A DNA stretch of 64,000 nt from JADJPO01 sp963828555 (GCA_963828555.1 CAWHEL010000002.1:744001-808000), one strand, 5' to 3'. Positions 49,182-58,834 are shown, counted from the stretch's first letter. The notes: generated from the sequence alone by a model not told the origin. Numbers and translations: made by a program.

Positions 49182-49999
49182 CCGGCACCTCCGGTGTGTC
49201 GGAAGACGACGGCCTTGCCCAGCTCCATCCGCTGGAAGGCGCCGTCCAGGTTGAGGGTGGACTCGGCACCGCCGAGAACGAGGAATCCGCCTGGCCGCAG
49301 CACTTTTCGCACATGCGTGAGAACGGTGCGCTTGGTGTCGACGTCGAAATAGATCAACACGTTGCGCAGGAACACGATGTCGCAGGTGGGCACGTTCACC
49401 GCCGGCAGCGCCAGGTTGCCCCGCTCGAACCGGCACAGGTCCCGCACCGGCTGGCGCAGAACCCATTCCCGACCGACCTGGTCGAAGTACTTCACCAGGT
49501 AGGGGGCACGCATGCCCCGGTTGACCTCGATCTGGGAGAACTTGGCGGTCCGGGCCCGCTCCACCATCTTCGGCGAGATGTCCGTGCCGATGATCTTGGC
49601 GCTCCAACCCGGGTGCGCGGCCTTCCACTCCAGCATGAGCATGGCCAGCGAGTACGCCTCCTGCCCACTGGAGCAGGCCGCCGACCAGATGGTGATCTGG
49701 CGGGACCGGGACGAGGCCATCACGTCGGGCAGCAGGTGTTCGACGAAGGTATCGAACGGCCTGGCGTCCCGGAAGAACGAGGTCTCGTTGGTGGTCAGTG
49801 CGTCGACCACGCTCTCGCGCAGCGTCTCATCGCCCTGGCGCAGCTTGGAAACCAGGCCGCCCAGGTCGGAGCCGATCTCGCGGGCGATCGGAGCCAGCCG
49901 GCTCTCGACCAGGTACTCCTTACCCGGCTTGAGATCGATCGAGCTGCGCTGCCGCACCATCTGGGTGACGAAGGTGAAGTCGGTGACGGAGATGCTCAC
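49178..49999 (-). CDS. cheR: Chemotaxis protein methyltransferase CheR
   Basis: 273 aa from GTG 49999 (overlap with cheB). N-terminal helical domain (YLVESRLAPIAREIG) and SAM-binding methyltransferase core (TNETSFFRDARPFDTF, IWSAACSSGQEAYSLAM, IIGTDISPKMVERAR, DIVFLRNVLIYFD, LRPGGFLVLGGAES). It methylates receptor glutamates for adaptation. No receptor gene is present nearby. Confidence 0.95.
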   Translation of the reverse strand: MSISVTDFTFVTQMVRQRSSIDLKPGKEYLVESRLAPIAREIGSDLGGLVSKLRQGDETLRESVVDALTTNETSFFRDARPFDTFVEHLLPDVMASSRSRQITIWSAACSSGQEAYSLAMLMLEWKAAHPGWSAKIIGTDISPKMVERARTAKFSQIEVNRGMRAPYLVKYFDQVGREWVLRQPVRDLCRFERGNLALPAVNVPTCDIVFLRNVLIYFDVDTKRTVLTHVRKVLRPGGFLVLGGAESTLNLDGAFQRMELGKAVVFRHTGGAG

Positions 50000-51120
50000 C
50001 TGCCCACCCCCGATCCGGCCGGGGCCGCCGCGGTGGCGGACGAGACGGCGGACGCCGTCCGCCCCAGGGCGGCGAGAACCTCGGCGGGCACGCGGGTCAG
50101 CGGCACGACCTTGTCGGCGAGTCCGGCGTTGGTGACGGCTCCGGGCATGCCCCAGACCACGCTCGTCGCCTCGTCCTGAACGATCACCTCGCCGCCGGCG
50201 GTGCGGACCAGCCGGGCGCCCTTCTCCCCGTCCCGACCCATCCCGGTCAGCACCACGGCCAGCAGCCGATCGGCGTAGACGTTCACCGCCGTGCGGAAGA
50301 GGACGTCGACGGCGGGGCGGCAAAAGTGCTCCGGCGGTGCGTCACTGAGCCGGACGACGACGCTGGTGCCGCGCCGACGCACCTCCAGGTGGCTGCCCCC
50401 GGGGGCGATCAGCACCCGGCCGGGCACCACCTCATCACCCTCCACCGCCTCGGTGACCCGCAGCGGGCAGGTCATGTCCAGGCGCTGGGCGAGCAGGCGG
50501 GTGAAGACCGGCGGCATGTGCTGCACGATCAGGACCGGTACCGGGAGCGTGGCGGGCAGCCCGCTCAGGACCTTCGACAACGCGTCGGGGCCACCTGTGG
50601 AACACCCGAGGGCGATCGCCCGGTAAGGGCCGGTGCGCTGACCGCGCGGCCCCGCCGGCTGAGCGGGCAGCCTCCCGGAGGGGGCTGGGCTGCGCACCCC
50701 GATCCCGGTCAGCGCCTTCAGCTTGGGGATCAGCTGCTCACGCACGTTGGCCTGGCTCTGGGCGAAGCCGGAGACGTTGGACGGCTTGGTGACGTAGTCG
50801 CTGGCGCCGGCGGTCAGGGCGTCCAGGGTCGCTGATGCGCCACGCTCGGTCAGCGTCGAGAACATCACGATCGGCAACCGCCGGTGGGTCCGCCGAATCG
50901 CGCGGACGGCGTCGATGCCGTTCATCACCGGCATCTCGATGTCCATGGTCACTGCGTCCGGCGACAGCTGCGCCACCTTCTCGACCGCGACCTGGCCGTT
51001 CGGCGCGGTGCCGACGACGTTGATCTGCGGGTCGGCGGCCAGCGCGTCGGTGACCAGCCTGCGGATGACGGCGGAGTCGTCGACGACCAGGACGCGGATC
51101 CGCCGATCGCCCTGGCTCAC
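49996..51120 (-). CDS. cheB: Receptor methylesterase/deamidase CheB
   Basis: 374 aa. Receiver domain (VLVVDDSAVIRRLV, VTMDIEMPVMNGIDA, YVTKPS), linker, and methylesterase domain with the catalytic Ser in AIALGCSTGGPDAL, His in VLIVQHMPPVFT and the Asp region in VLTGMGRDGEKGA. It reverses CheR methylation when phosphorylated by CheA. GTG start overlaps the cheY stop. Confidence 0.95.
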   Translation of the reverse strand: MSQGDRRIRVLVVDDSAVIRRLVTDALAADPQINVVGTAPNGQVAVEKVAQLSPDAVTMDIEMPVMNGIDAVRAIRRTHRRLPIVMFSTLTERGASATLDALTAGASDYVTKPSNVSGFAQSQANVREQLIPKLKALTGIGVRSPAPSGRLPAQPAGPRGQRTGPYRAIALGCSTGGPDALSKVLSGLPATLPVPVLIVQHMPPVFTRLLAQRLDMTCPLRVTEAVEGDEVVPGRVLIAPGGSHLEVRRRGTSVVVRLSDAPPEHFCRPAVDVLFRTAVNVYADRLLAVVLTGMGRDGEKGARLVRTAGGEVIVQDEATSVVWGMPGAVTNAGLADKVVPLTRVPAEVLAALGRTASAVSSATAAAPAGSGVGR

Positions 51121-51488
51121 GCCGGGACCAGCCCGAGCAGGGTGAGCTTGTCGGCGATCACATCGTCGGTGAACGGCTTGACCACGTATTCGTGGGCGCC
51201 GGCAGCGAGGGCCCGCACGATGTTGCCCTGCTCGCTCTCGGTGGTGACCATCATCAGGGAGATGTCGCGCAGGTCCTCGCGGGCCCGCACGGTCTTGATG
51301 AAGGTCAGCCCGTCCATCACCGGCATGTTCCAGTCGACCATGATCACGTCGGGCCGGGCGCCGGCGTCGAGGACCTCCATCGCCTGGGCCCCGTCACCCG
51401 CCTGGGCGACGTCGAAGCCAAGGTTGATCATCAGCCGGGTCAGGATCGACCGCATCGCCCGCGAGTCGTCGACAACCAGTGCCAACAT
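51117..51488 (-). CDS. cheY: Chemotaxis response regulator CheY (second of two)
   Basis: 123 aa receiver: LALVVDDSRAMRSIL, Asp in VIMVDWNMPVMDG, Thr in MMVTTESE, Lys in VVKPF. ATG 51488 has AAGGAGC at good distance. It is the copy closest to cheA/cheW. Which of the two CheY proteins contacts the motor is unknown. Confidence 0.92.
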   Translation of the reverse strand: MLALVVDDSRAMRSILTRLMINLGFDVAQAGDGAQAMEVLDAGARPDVIMVDWNMPVMDGLTFIKTVRAREDLRDISLMMVTTESEQGNIVRALAAGAHEYVVKPFTDDVIADKLTLLGLVPA

Positions 51489-51576
51489 GGCGCTCCTTGT
51501 GTCACATGCCGTCGACGCGGCAGCCGGTGAGTGCAGATTCATGGATCGGGTCGGTGCACAAGCCACAGGGGTCGAG

Positions 51577-52011
51577 TCAGGCGCGGGACTCGACAGCGAC
51601 GTCGAGCACGCGTCGGGCGTTCAGGGCCAGCAGCAGCTGGTCGGGCAGGGTGTAGGCGCCGAGCAGCAGGTCACGCACGCGCTCGCCCACCGTGCTCGGC
51701 GTCTGCTCGAACGGCACCTGTGACACCTCCAGGACACCGCCGATCTCGTCGACCAGCAGGCTCACCGGCTCGTCGTCCACCCGGACGACGACGTTCACCG
51801 GCTCCCGGTCACCCTTGGCCGGCGGCAGCCCGAGCCGGGCGCGCAGGTCGATCGCGGTCAGCACCTCGCCCCGCAGGTTGATCAGCCCGGCGATCTCCGG
51901 CGGCGCCAGCGGCACCGGGGTGATCTGCTGCAGCCGGACCACTTCCTGGACCAGGGCGACGTCCACGCCGAACAGGTACTTGCCGACGTGGAACGTGGAC
52001 AGCTGGCTCAT
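51577..52011 (-). CDS. cheW: Chemotaxis adaptor CheW
   Basis: 144 aa. CheW fold throughout (STFHVGKYLFGVDVALVQEVVRLQQITPVPLAPPEIAGLINLRGEV in several strands, VVRVDDEPVSLLVDEIGGV). It couples receptors to CheA. ATGA overlap with cheA; an 88-base gap separates it from cheY. Confidence 0.94.
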   Translation of the reverse strand: MSQLSTFHVGKYLFGVDVALVQEVVRLQQITPVPLAPPEIAGLINLRGEVLTAIDLRARLGLPPAKGDREPVNVVVRVDDEPVSLLVDEIGGVLEVSQVPFEQTPSTVGERVRDLLLGAYTLPDQLLLALNARRVLDVAVESRA

Positions 52012-54482
52012 ACCAGCGCCTCCTCGAACGTGGCTGTTGCGGCGCTCGGGCTGGAGCTCGCGGCGCTGTAGAAGTGCGGGTCGGCGGCGAGCACGGCGCT
52101 CTGCATGTCGACCAGTTCGACCACCTTGTCGCCGACAACGACGCTGCCCACCAGGGCATGGTCGTCGATGTCGCTGCGGGTGCCCGAACGTTCGGTGGCG
52201 ATGTCCAGGATGCGGTCGACCACGAACCCGACACTGCGCGCGCCCCGGGTGTAGACCACCAGCTGGACGCCGGCCTCCGGGTCGCCGCCCTCGCCGTAGG
52301 CGCCGAGCAGGGCGGACAGGCGGACCAGCGGCATGATGTGGCCGCGGTACTGCACGACCTCGCGGCCGCCGACCCGTTCGATCGACTCGCCCGCGATCTC
52401 TTCCAGGCGGGTGACCATCTCCAACGGAATGGCAGCGCGCCGTCCGCCGGCCACCTCGACCACGAGCACCGGGTCGATCAGCTCGACCTCGCTGCCGCTG
52501 TCCTGAGCGGTGACGCCCAGGGAGTTGGCCAGCACGTTGGACCGACGGGCCACCGTGGCCGCGTCGAGGATCAGGACGACGGAGCCGTCGCCGAGGATCG
52601 TCGCCCCGGCATAGACCGGGATGCCCTTGAGGTGGCGGCCGAGCGGCTTGACCACGATCTCCTGGGTGTCGAGCACATCGTCGACCACCAGGCCGAAACG
52701 CTGCTGCTCGGCGTGCAGGACGACGATGAAGCCGCCCCGTTCGCTGTCGATCGGGCCGTCCTCGGAACCGGCGCTGTCGGCGGTGCCCATCGGCACCAGA
52801 CCGAGCTGCTCGTCCAGGCGGACCAGCGGCAGCAGCATGTCGCGCAGCCGGTAGACCGGGGCCCCGGAGATCAACTCGATGCCTCCCCGGGCGTGTTCGC
52901 CGGAGAGCCGCACCAGCTCCAGCACACTGACCTGCGGCACCGCATAACGCTTTCCGGCGCAGCCGATCGTGAGTGCAGGAATGATCGCCAGGGTGAGCGG
53001 GATGGTCAGCCGGAAGGTGGAGCCGCCGCCCAGCGTGCTCGAGACGTCGACGGACCCGCCGATACCTTCGATCCGGGTCTTGACTACGTCCATGCCGACG
53101 CCGCGGCCGGACATGTTGGTGACCTTGGCCGCAAGGGAGAACCCGGGCAGGAAGATCAGGTGCAGGATCTCCCGGCGGGTCATCTGGGGCAGCTGGGCCT
53201 GGGAGATCAGACCACGCTCGATCGCCTTGGCGGCAATGCGATCCGGATTGATCCCGGCGCCGTCGTCGATGATCTCGAGGTGGACCTGACCGGCCTCGTG
53301 GTAGGCCCGCAGCCGCAGCACACCCTCGTCAGGCTTGCCGGCGGCATGCCGCTCCTCGGGGGTCTCGATGCCGTGGTCGACGGCGTTGCGGACCAGGTGG
53401 GTCAGCGGGTCCTTGATCGCCTCGAGTACGCTGCGGTCGAGCTCGGTCTCCCGGCCCTCCATCTCCAGGCGCACCTTGCGGCCGCACTGCTTGGCCAGGT
53501 CGCGGACGACGCGCGGCATCTTGCTCCACACGGCGTCCACCGGCTGCATCCGGGTCTTCATGACCTGCTCCTGCAGCTCGCTGGTGACCAGCGAGAGGCG
53601 CTGCGCGGAGCGGGCCAGGGCGGAGTCCTTGGCGGTGTCGCGCTCGTCATCGAGGCGAGAGACCAACTGGTTGCGGGCCAGCACGAGCTCACCAACCAGG
53701 CGCATCAGCGAGTCGAGCAGTTCGACGTCCACCCGGACCGAGCTGTCGACGACGCTGCGGTGTGCCCCTTGGGCCTCCAACGCGCCCTCGACGGCAGCCG
53801 TGGTAGTCGTCCCGTGGTCGACCATGATCTTGCCGATCGGCCGGTCGTCGCCCAGCCCCTGTTCCATCCGGGCGATCTGCACGGCGTCGGGGGTGGCTGC
53901 CCCGGCCTGCACCAGCACCTCACCGATCGGAGTCGGAGGCGTCTCGGCATCAGGTGACGGTTGGGCCGGTGCCGTCTTCTTGGCCGCGGCGCGCTTGGCC
54001 GCGACCTTCTTCGCTGCCGCCTCGGGTGCCGCCTCGGACGCAGGCACCGGTTCGGGTGCGGGTTCAGTCGCCGGCGCAGGGGCGGGAGTCGGAGCCCCGT
54101 CCTCCAGCATCGCGGAGAGCTGCCCGAGCAGTTCGGTGTGGTCCACCTCGCCCTCGACACCGGAGTGCTCGATGTCGTTGAGCAGGCTGCGGACGGCGTC
54201 CACCATGCGCAGCAGCGCGCTGGATCGCTCATCGGTGAGCGTGATCCGGCCGTCACGGAGCCTGCTGAGCAGGTTCTCACCGACATGGGTGAGCTTCTCG
54301 AGGCGATGGAACGCCAGGAATCCGCTGGTGCCCTTGATCGTGTGGATGGTGCGGAACACACTCGCGAGGAGTTCACGCGAGTTCCGGTTCTGTTCCAGAG
54401 CCAGCAGATCACGGTCCAGCTGGTCGAGGTTCTCGTGGCCTTCCACCAAGAACTCGGCAACGATCTCGTCGATCGCTTCCAC
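52008..54482 (-). CDS. cheA: Chemotaxis histidine kinase CheA with two CheW-like domains
   Basis: 824 aa from GTG 54482 (GAGGAGG upstream). Hpt domain with phospho-His47 (FRTIHTIKGTSGF); Ala/Pro linker; a short segment resembling repeated P2-like motifs (PIGEVLVQAGAATPD, PIGKIMVDHGTT); dimerisation helices (VRVDVELLDSLMRLVGELVLARNQL); HATPase (HLVRNAVDHGIETPEER, DDGAGINPDRI, GRGVGMDVVKT); first CheW domain (IIPALTIGCAGKRYAVPQ); second CheW-like domain in the last 160 residues (VLVVEVAGGRRAAIPLEMV...VVQYRGHIMPLVRL). It phosphorylates CheY and CheB. Confidence 0.95.
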   Translation of the reverse strand: MEAIDEIVAEFLVEGHENLDQLDRDLLALEQNRNSRELLASVFRTIHTIKGTSGFLAFHRLEKLTHVGENLLSRLRDGRITLTDERSSALLRMVDAVRSLLNDIEHSGVEGEVDHTELLGQLSAMLEDGAPTPAPAPATEPAPEPVPASEAAPEAAAKKVAAKRAAAKKTAPAQPSPDAETPPTPIGEVLVQAGAATPDAVQIARMEQGLGDDRPIGKIMVDHGTTTTAAVEGALEAQGAHRSVVDSSVRVDVELLDSLMRLVGELVLARNQLVSRLDDERDTAKDSALARSAQRLSLVTSELQEQVMKTRMQPVDAVWSKMPRVVRDLAKQCGRKVRLEMEGRETELDRSVLEAIKDPLTHLVRNAVDHGIETPEERHAAGKPDEGVLRLRAYHEAGQVHLEIIDDGAGINPDRIAAKAIERGLISQAQLPQMTRREILHLIFLPGFSLAAKVTNMSGRGVGMDVVKTRIEGIGGSVDVSSTLGGGSTFRLTIPLTLAIIPALTIGCAGKRYAVPQVSVLELVRLSGEHARGGIELISGAPVYRLRDMLLPLVRLDEQLGLVPMGTADSAGSEDGPIDSERGGFIVVLHAEQQRFGLVVDDVLDTQEIVVKPLGRHLKGIPVYAGATILGDGSVVLILDAATVARRSNVLANSLGVTAQDSGSEVELIDPVLVVEVAGGRRAAIPLEMVTRLEEIAGESIERVGGREVVQYRGHIMPLVRLSALLGAYGEGGDPEAGVQLVVYTRGARSVGFVVDRILDIATERSGTRSDIDDHALVGSVVVGDKVVELVDMQSAVLAADPHFYSAASSSPSAATATFEEALV

Positions 54483-54513
54483 GGGTTGCCTCCTCGCCGA
54501 ACGGTCGAGGTAT

Positions 54514-54540
54514 GCATCGGCCCGTGGCGGCACACCTTGA
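54514..54540 (-). promoter_or_regulatory. sigma-28-type promoter of the chemotaxis operon
   Basis: On the minus strand: TCAA (54540-54537), exactly 15 bases, GCCGATGC (54521-54514). It is placed 32 bases before the cheA GTG. Sharing of the flagellin-type promoter would co-express chemotaxis with late flagellar genes. Confidence 0.62.
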
Positions 54541-54633
54541 GTGCCGAGCGGCAAGGCCCGGCGACCACCGCGCGATGATCATGCCTGTGGATAACTTCTC
54601 CGGGGTGACCGGCAGTTCCGGCAGACTCCGGAC

Positions 54634-55056
54634 ATGAGCTTCCACGACCTTCCTTCCGACTGGCTGCAGCGGCCGCTGACCGAACCCCAGCTGGTGGCCG
54701 ACGTGCTCGATCTGTGCGTCAGCGACGAGGCCCGCCAGGGCGGCTGCCTGGCCATCCTGCTGTGTGACGACCAGGCCCGGCTGATGCAGCCCTGCCTGGT
54801 CTGCGACATCCATGAGATCAGCGACGAGGCCGACCGCCTGCAGGCGTGCCGCACGTTCGTCATGGCCGCGGAGAAGGTCGGGGCCGGCCTGCTGTTCGCG
54901 ATCGGACGCCGCCGCGGTCTGAGCGTGACCGCGGACGACGAGGCCTGGGCCCGGGCGGCACGGCAGGCCTGCGCGGGCCGGGTCGCCCTACTCGGGTTCC
55001 ACGTGATCACCCATGAGGGGTCGCGGCCGGTCCCTGTGGGTGAGCAGGCGGCGTAA
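54634..55056 (+). CDS. Conserved hypothetical protein, divergent from cheA
   Basis: 140 aa. It starts MSFHDLPSDWLQRPLTEPQ and has an alpha/beta pattern with several Cys (GGCLAILLCDDQARLMQPCLVC) and AGRVALLGFHVITHEG near the end. No family assigned. Cytoplasmic by composition. Gene-like codon usage and a single clean frame support it. It shares a 150-base divergent region with cheA, but nothing else links it to chemotaxis. Confidence 0.75.
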   Translation: MSFHDLPSDWLQRPLTEPQLVADVLDLCVSDEARQGGCLAILLCDDQARLMQPCLVCDIHEISDEADRLQACRTFVMAAEKVGAGLLFAIGRRRGLSVTADDEAWARAARQACAGRVALLGFHVITHEGSRPVPVGEQAA

Positions 55057-55074
55057 GCAGCGGGGTGACCGGCC

Positions 55075-56127
55075 CTAGATCTGGTAGCGGTCCAGCAGGA
55101 AGCCGTCCTCATCCGTGAGCACGCCGCCGGTGCCCTCGACCAGGGCGCGGGCCACGGCGTTCACCACCGGGCGCACCCGCTCGCGCAGGGCGAGATGGGC
55201 CGAGCCGGGCACCCGACGCTCGCGTTCCTCGGGATCGGGGCTGGCCCAGCGCACCTCGTAGGTGACGAACGGGAAGCCGGCCCACTCCTGCTCGGCCACC
55301 GACGGCTCCCCCGGCTCGGTGACGTGCACCAGGACGTCGATCGCACCGTCCGCCCCACCGGGCCCGACCTCGCCGACGACCGCGTAGGCGTCGATGGTGT
55401 CCTCCTCGGCCAGGGTCTCCATGTCCAGCTGATCCGCGGCGGAGTGCAGGGCATGCAGCTCCTCCGCAGTGAGGGGATCCTCCTGGGTGTGGGCGGCGAC
55501 GGCCGCGCCGGAGTAGGCATCGACGTCGGGGCCGTCCCAGTCCTGGCCGTCCACGGCGAGCTCCGCGCCGGGCAGCACCCGGACCACGATCCCGTGCACG
55601 ACCTCGGGGTCGAGCCAGATCGGGGAATGGATCACGATGTCGACGGCGCGGTCCGCGTCCGGGTGCATCAGCGCGCCGCCGCTCACGCGGACGGCGCCGT
55701 GCAGTCGGCGGGCCAGTCCGACCAACAGTTGCAGGGCGCGGCCCTCCTCACGCCAGGGCAGGCCCTGGGGGAAGGCGTGGGCGAACCCGTCGCGATCGTC
55801 GTCACCGGGCCCCGGAGGATCCTCGCGTTCGATCGGGGCGTCGAGGGCGTAGGCCAGGGTCCATGGCATGGGCACCCCGGCATCGACGGCATCCTCCATC
55901 GTGAGCTCGAACGGACCGGTGAGACGGCAGTGCCGACCGAGGCGCACCTCGCCGTCGCGCTCCAGGGCGGCGTCCGGCACCCGCGAGCGGATCAGCGCGC
56001 CGATCTCGGCCGGGGTGACCGTGGTGGGCAGCAGCAGCAGGTGCCGGCTACGTAGCCCGGCCGGGCCGCCGCGGTCGGGAAAGTCGCTCGTCGAACGACC
56101 ACTGCTCCAGCGCCCGATGCGCGCCAT
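55075..56127 (-). CDS. Conserved hypothetical protein next to dcd
   Basis: 350 aa, acidic and soluble, no signal peptide. It starts MARIGRWSSGRSTSDFPD and contains no motif I recognise. It begins one base after the dcd stop region and is likely co-transcribed with dcd. Third-position GC is high throughout, supporting a real gene. Confidence 0.75.
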   Translation of the reverse strand: MARIGRWSSGRSTSDFPDRGGPAGLRSRHLLLLPTTVTPAEIGALIRSRVPDAALERDGEVRLGRHCRLTGPFELTMEDAVDAGVPMPWTLAYALDAPIEREDPPGPGDDDRDGFAHAFPQGLPWREEGRALQLLVGLARRLHGAVRVSGGALMHPDADRAVDIVIHSPIWLDPEVVHGIVVRVLPGAELAVDGQDWDGPDVDAYSGAAVAAHTQEDPLTAEELHALHSAADQLDMETLAEEDTIDAYAVVGEVGPGGADGAIDVLVHVTEPGEPSVAEQEWAGFPFVTYEVRWASPDPEERERRVPGSAHLALRERVRPVVNAVARALVEGTGGVLTDEDGFLLDRYQI

Positions 56128-56128
56128 G

Positions 56129-56704
56129 TCAGACCTTCGTCTGGTGGAAAGACCGGTAGGACAGGCTCGCGGTGGGGCCGCGCTGGCCCTGGTAGCGCGA
56201 GCCGTAGCCGGAGCTGCCGTAGGGGTGCTCGGCGGGGCTGGACAGGCGGAAGAAGCACAGCTGGCCGATCTTCATGCCCGGCCAGAGCTTGATCGGCAGA
56301 GTGGCGACATTGCTCAGTTCGAGCGTGACGTGGCCGGAGAAGCCGGGGTCGATGAAGCCCGCGGTGGAGTGGGTGAGCAGACCGAGCCGGCCGAGGCTGG
56401 ACTTGCCCTCGAGGCGGGCCGCGACGTCGTCCGGCAGACTGACCACCTCGTAGGTGGAGGCCAGCACGAACTCACCCGGGTGCAACACGAAGGCCTCGTC
56501 GCCGGCGACCTCGACCAGCCGGGTCAGGTCGGGCTGCGCCTGCGCGGGGTCGATCACCGGGTACTTGTGGTTATCGAACAACCGGAAATAGCGGTCGATC
56601 CGGACGTCGACGCTGGACGGTTGCACCATGTCCGCGTCGTAGGGGTCGAGAACGACCCGGCCGGAGTCGAGCTCGGCTCGGATGTCACGGTCCGACAGCA
56701 GCAC
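56129..56704 (-). CDS. dcd: dCTP deaminase
   Basis: 191 aa from GTG 56704, the normal family length. Motifs: LLSDRDIRAELDSGRVVLDP, MVQPSSVDVRIDRYFRLF, GEFVLASTYEVVSLPDDVAARLEGKSSLGRLGL in pieces, HSTAGFIDPGFSGHVTLELSN (active-site Glu region). Makes dUTP (or dUMP in the bifunctional type) for dTMP synthesis in the cytoplasm. Confidence 0.95.
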   Translation of the reverse strand: MLLSDRDIRAELDSGRVVLDPYDADMVQPSSVDVRIDRYFRLFDNHKYPVIDPAQAQPDLTRLVEVAGDEAFVLHPGEFVLASTYEVVSLPDDVAARLEGKSSLGRLGLLTHSTAGFIDPGFSGHVTLELSNVATLPIKLWPGMKIGQLCFFRLSSPAEHPYGSSGYGSRYQGQRGPTASLSYRSFHQTKV

Positions 56705-56756
56705 GGGCCCACGGTATCCCCTGCGGGACCCTCGCTCAGCCGGTTGCACAGCTACG

Positions 56757-58466
56757 TCAGAGGACGGTGAAGACGGTCCTTACGGAGGCACCCCCGTACA
56801 CCAGCACCTGATACGTCGGGTATCTGTGGCCGTAGGTGGGGAAGGTCCAGCCGAGGACCGGGGCGGTGGATCCCCGGTACAGGGCCAGCGGATGGGTGGA
56901 CCTCACGATCAGGGTCCTGCCCGTGGCGGCGTGGGCAAAGCGGGCTGTCTTCCGGTCCGCGCTCCGGGCGCCCAGCGCCCAGCCGCGGTCGAGCTGGAAC
57001 GTCTGGGTGGTCCTGGTGAACGCAGACGAGTCCGAGACGGTCAGGCTCCGAGCCGTGTTGTTGACGACCAGTGATCGGGTGTGCGCTGCGCCGTACTGCT
57101 TGTCGCTGAGGACGACCGTGTGCGCCGGTCCGGAGAAGTGCTTGGCCGCCACAACGACGGCAGCCGTCGGCACGAACCTGGCACCGCCGCGGGCGATGAA
57201 GGTGTTGTGCGCCAACGGTGCCTTCGCGAACGTGGAGTACGGCCCGGGGTCGTAGCTGAACTTGCCCGGGTCGATCAGCACCGGAACGCCGCGTGTCTGC
57301 CACACGATGCTGCCCCGGTCCTCGTGACCGTGAGCCCAGCGGCGGCCGCCGTAGCGGATCATGTAGAACGAGGTGTTCGGGTCCGACCACGCCCAGCGGC
57401 CCGTGATGATTCCCGCGGCGTCGTCGCGGAACACACCCAGGCGCTGGGGGGTCGGGTCGTTCGCCATGGCGCTGGAGTCCCCGTACGGCACCAGGACGCC
57501 CGTCGGGGTGGTCGCGTAGGCCAATGCCGAGGTCACCTTGATCAAGCGGGCGCGAAGCGCGGCGGAGGCGGCCGCCGTCTCATCGGTCCCCTGTTCCTCG
57601 AGCAGGTCCGCGACCGCAGCCCAGGCGACCGAGTTCGCCCGCCAGTACTCGGAGGCCTGCTCGATCGAGACGCCGGACGGCGTGAACGCGCCGGCGGAGT
57701 CGCGCACCAGCCGGCTGATCGCGACCTGCCGCCAGGTGGGCTTGCTCAGCAGCGTTCCCGACTCCAGCAGCGCCAGGTTCGCCATCAGGCCGTGATTGTG
57801 GGGCGGGGTGTTGGGCAGGCCGTAGTAACGCTTCATGTCCATGTTGGCCGCCGCCGACATGGTGATGGCGGGGATGAGTCGCGGGTCCTGCGTCAGCGAG
57901 TACAGGCAGTTGAGTTGCTGCTCACGACGCAGGTTTGTCCCCTCGTCCCACCCGCGAGTGCTGGTACCGGTGTCGCGATTGACGCGGGTGAATTCCACGG
58001 CGAGGTCGATCACTCGCGAGGTGACCACCGGGTCGTCCTGGGTGTGGACGACATACCCCGCCCACATGAACCCCTGGAAGTACAGGCGCCACACAGGTGA
58101 GGTGACCGGTGGATTCGCCCACCACGTGGCCGGGATGGACGACAGACTGAAGGTCCGGGGATCTCCGGTCAACGAGAGTGTGGTGTCCAGGCCGGTGCCC
58201 GAGATCGAGCTGACGACCTGCATCGACGTCGCACCGCAAGGGACGCCCTCGACCGCCGATCCGCGGCGGGCCGCTCCGCTGGTGGCCTGCAGGCGGCGCA
58301 CCGCCACCAGCAGTTCTGCGGCGTCATCCACGAGCGAGGCCCCAATGCCCGGGACCGGGCCAGGCGGTGGCGTCGCGGCCTGAGAGACCGCGCCGGTCGA
58401 GAGGAGCGCCGTGAGCAGCAGGGAGCTGAGGACGACCCGGGTCACCCGTGCGAACGCCGTTGCCAT
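56757..58466 (-). CDS. Secreted heparinase II/III-like polysaccharide lyase
   Basis: 569 aa from ATG 58466 (GGGAGG upstream). Sec signal peptide (FARVTRVVLSSLLLTALLSTGAV, cut near SQAA). An N-terminal all-alpha alginate-lyase-like domain (LNCLYSLTQDPRLIPAI, PPHNHGLMANLALLES, with catalytic-type Asn-His) is followed by a C-terminal Hepar_II_III beta domain (MIRYGGRRWAHGHEDRGSIV, VPVLIDPGKFSYDPG, AHNTFIARGGARF). Likely cleaves an acidic polysaccharide outside the cell; substrate unknown. An 8-base inverted repeat lies about 55 bases upstream. Confidence 0.85.
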   Translation of the reverse strand: MATAFARVTRVVLSSLLLTALLSTGAVSQAATPPPGPVPGIGASLVDDAAELLVAVRRLQATSGAARRGSAVEGVPCGATSMQVVSSISGTGLDTTLSLTGDPRTFSLSSIPATWWANPPVTSPVWRLYFQGFMWAGYVVHTQDDPVVTSRVIDLAVEFTRVNRDTGTSTRGWDEGTNLRREQQLNCLYSLTQDPRLIPAITMSAAANMDMKRYYGLPNTPPHNHGLMANLALLESGTLLSKPTWRQVAISRLVRDSAGAFTPSGVSIEQASEYWRANSVAWAAVADLLEEQGTDETAAASAALRARLIKVTSALAYATTPTGVLVPYGDSSAMANDPTPQRLGVFRDDAAGIITGRWAWSDPNTSFYMIRYGGRRWAHGHEDRGSIVWQTRGVPVLIDPGKFSYDPGPYSTFAKAPLAHNTFIARGGARFVPTAAVVVAAKHFSGPAHTVVLSDKQYGAAHTRSLVVNNTARSLTVSDSSAFTRTTQTFQLDRGWALGARSADRKTARFAHAATGRTLIVRSTHPLALYRGSTAPVLGWTFPTYGHRYPTYQVLVYGGASVRTVFTVL

Positions 58467-58834
58467 GCAGGCCTCCCACTGCCGGACGCGGGCTTCCAGC
58501 GCCCGTCGCACCGGTCACGGACTCACCGTCACCGGTGAGTCACTCGAGAGAACACCTTCAGTGACCCAGCGTGGGCCGAAGTGAGGGTGACATCACTCTC
58601 AGGGCAGAGAATCCTGCAGAGGATGAACCTGTTTGGCCCCAGAGCGCGACCCTGGGTAGTCATTCGATCACCACCCATCCGGCATGGTCTCCGTCAGATC
58701 GCCCTCTTCCCCCCGGCGATGGAGGAGGACCACGATCCGACGGTGATCACCACCCGGGGACGAACCGCGCACGAGCGCGAGCACCCAGCTGGGAGGAGTT
58801 GCTACGATGCCCGCGGCGCCTTCGGGCGACTGAT
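58467..58834 (+). other. Gene-free stretch between the lyase gene and tRNA-Gly
   Basis: 368 bases without a credible gene. It holds an inverted repeat GACTCACC-N6-GGTGAGTC at 58520-58541, a possible operator for the lyase gene, and TACGAT at 58803-58808, a fair -10 for the tRNA. No convincing -35 is seen. Confidence 0.6.
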
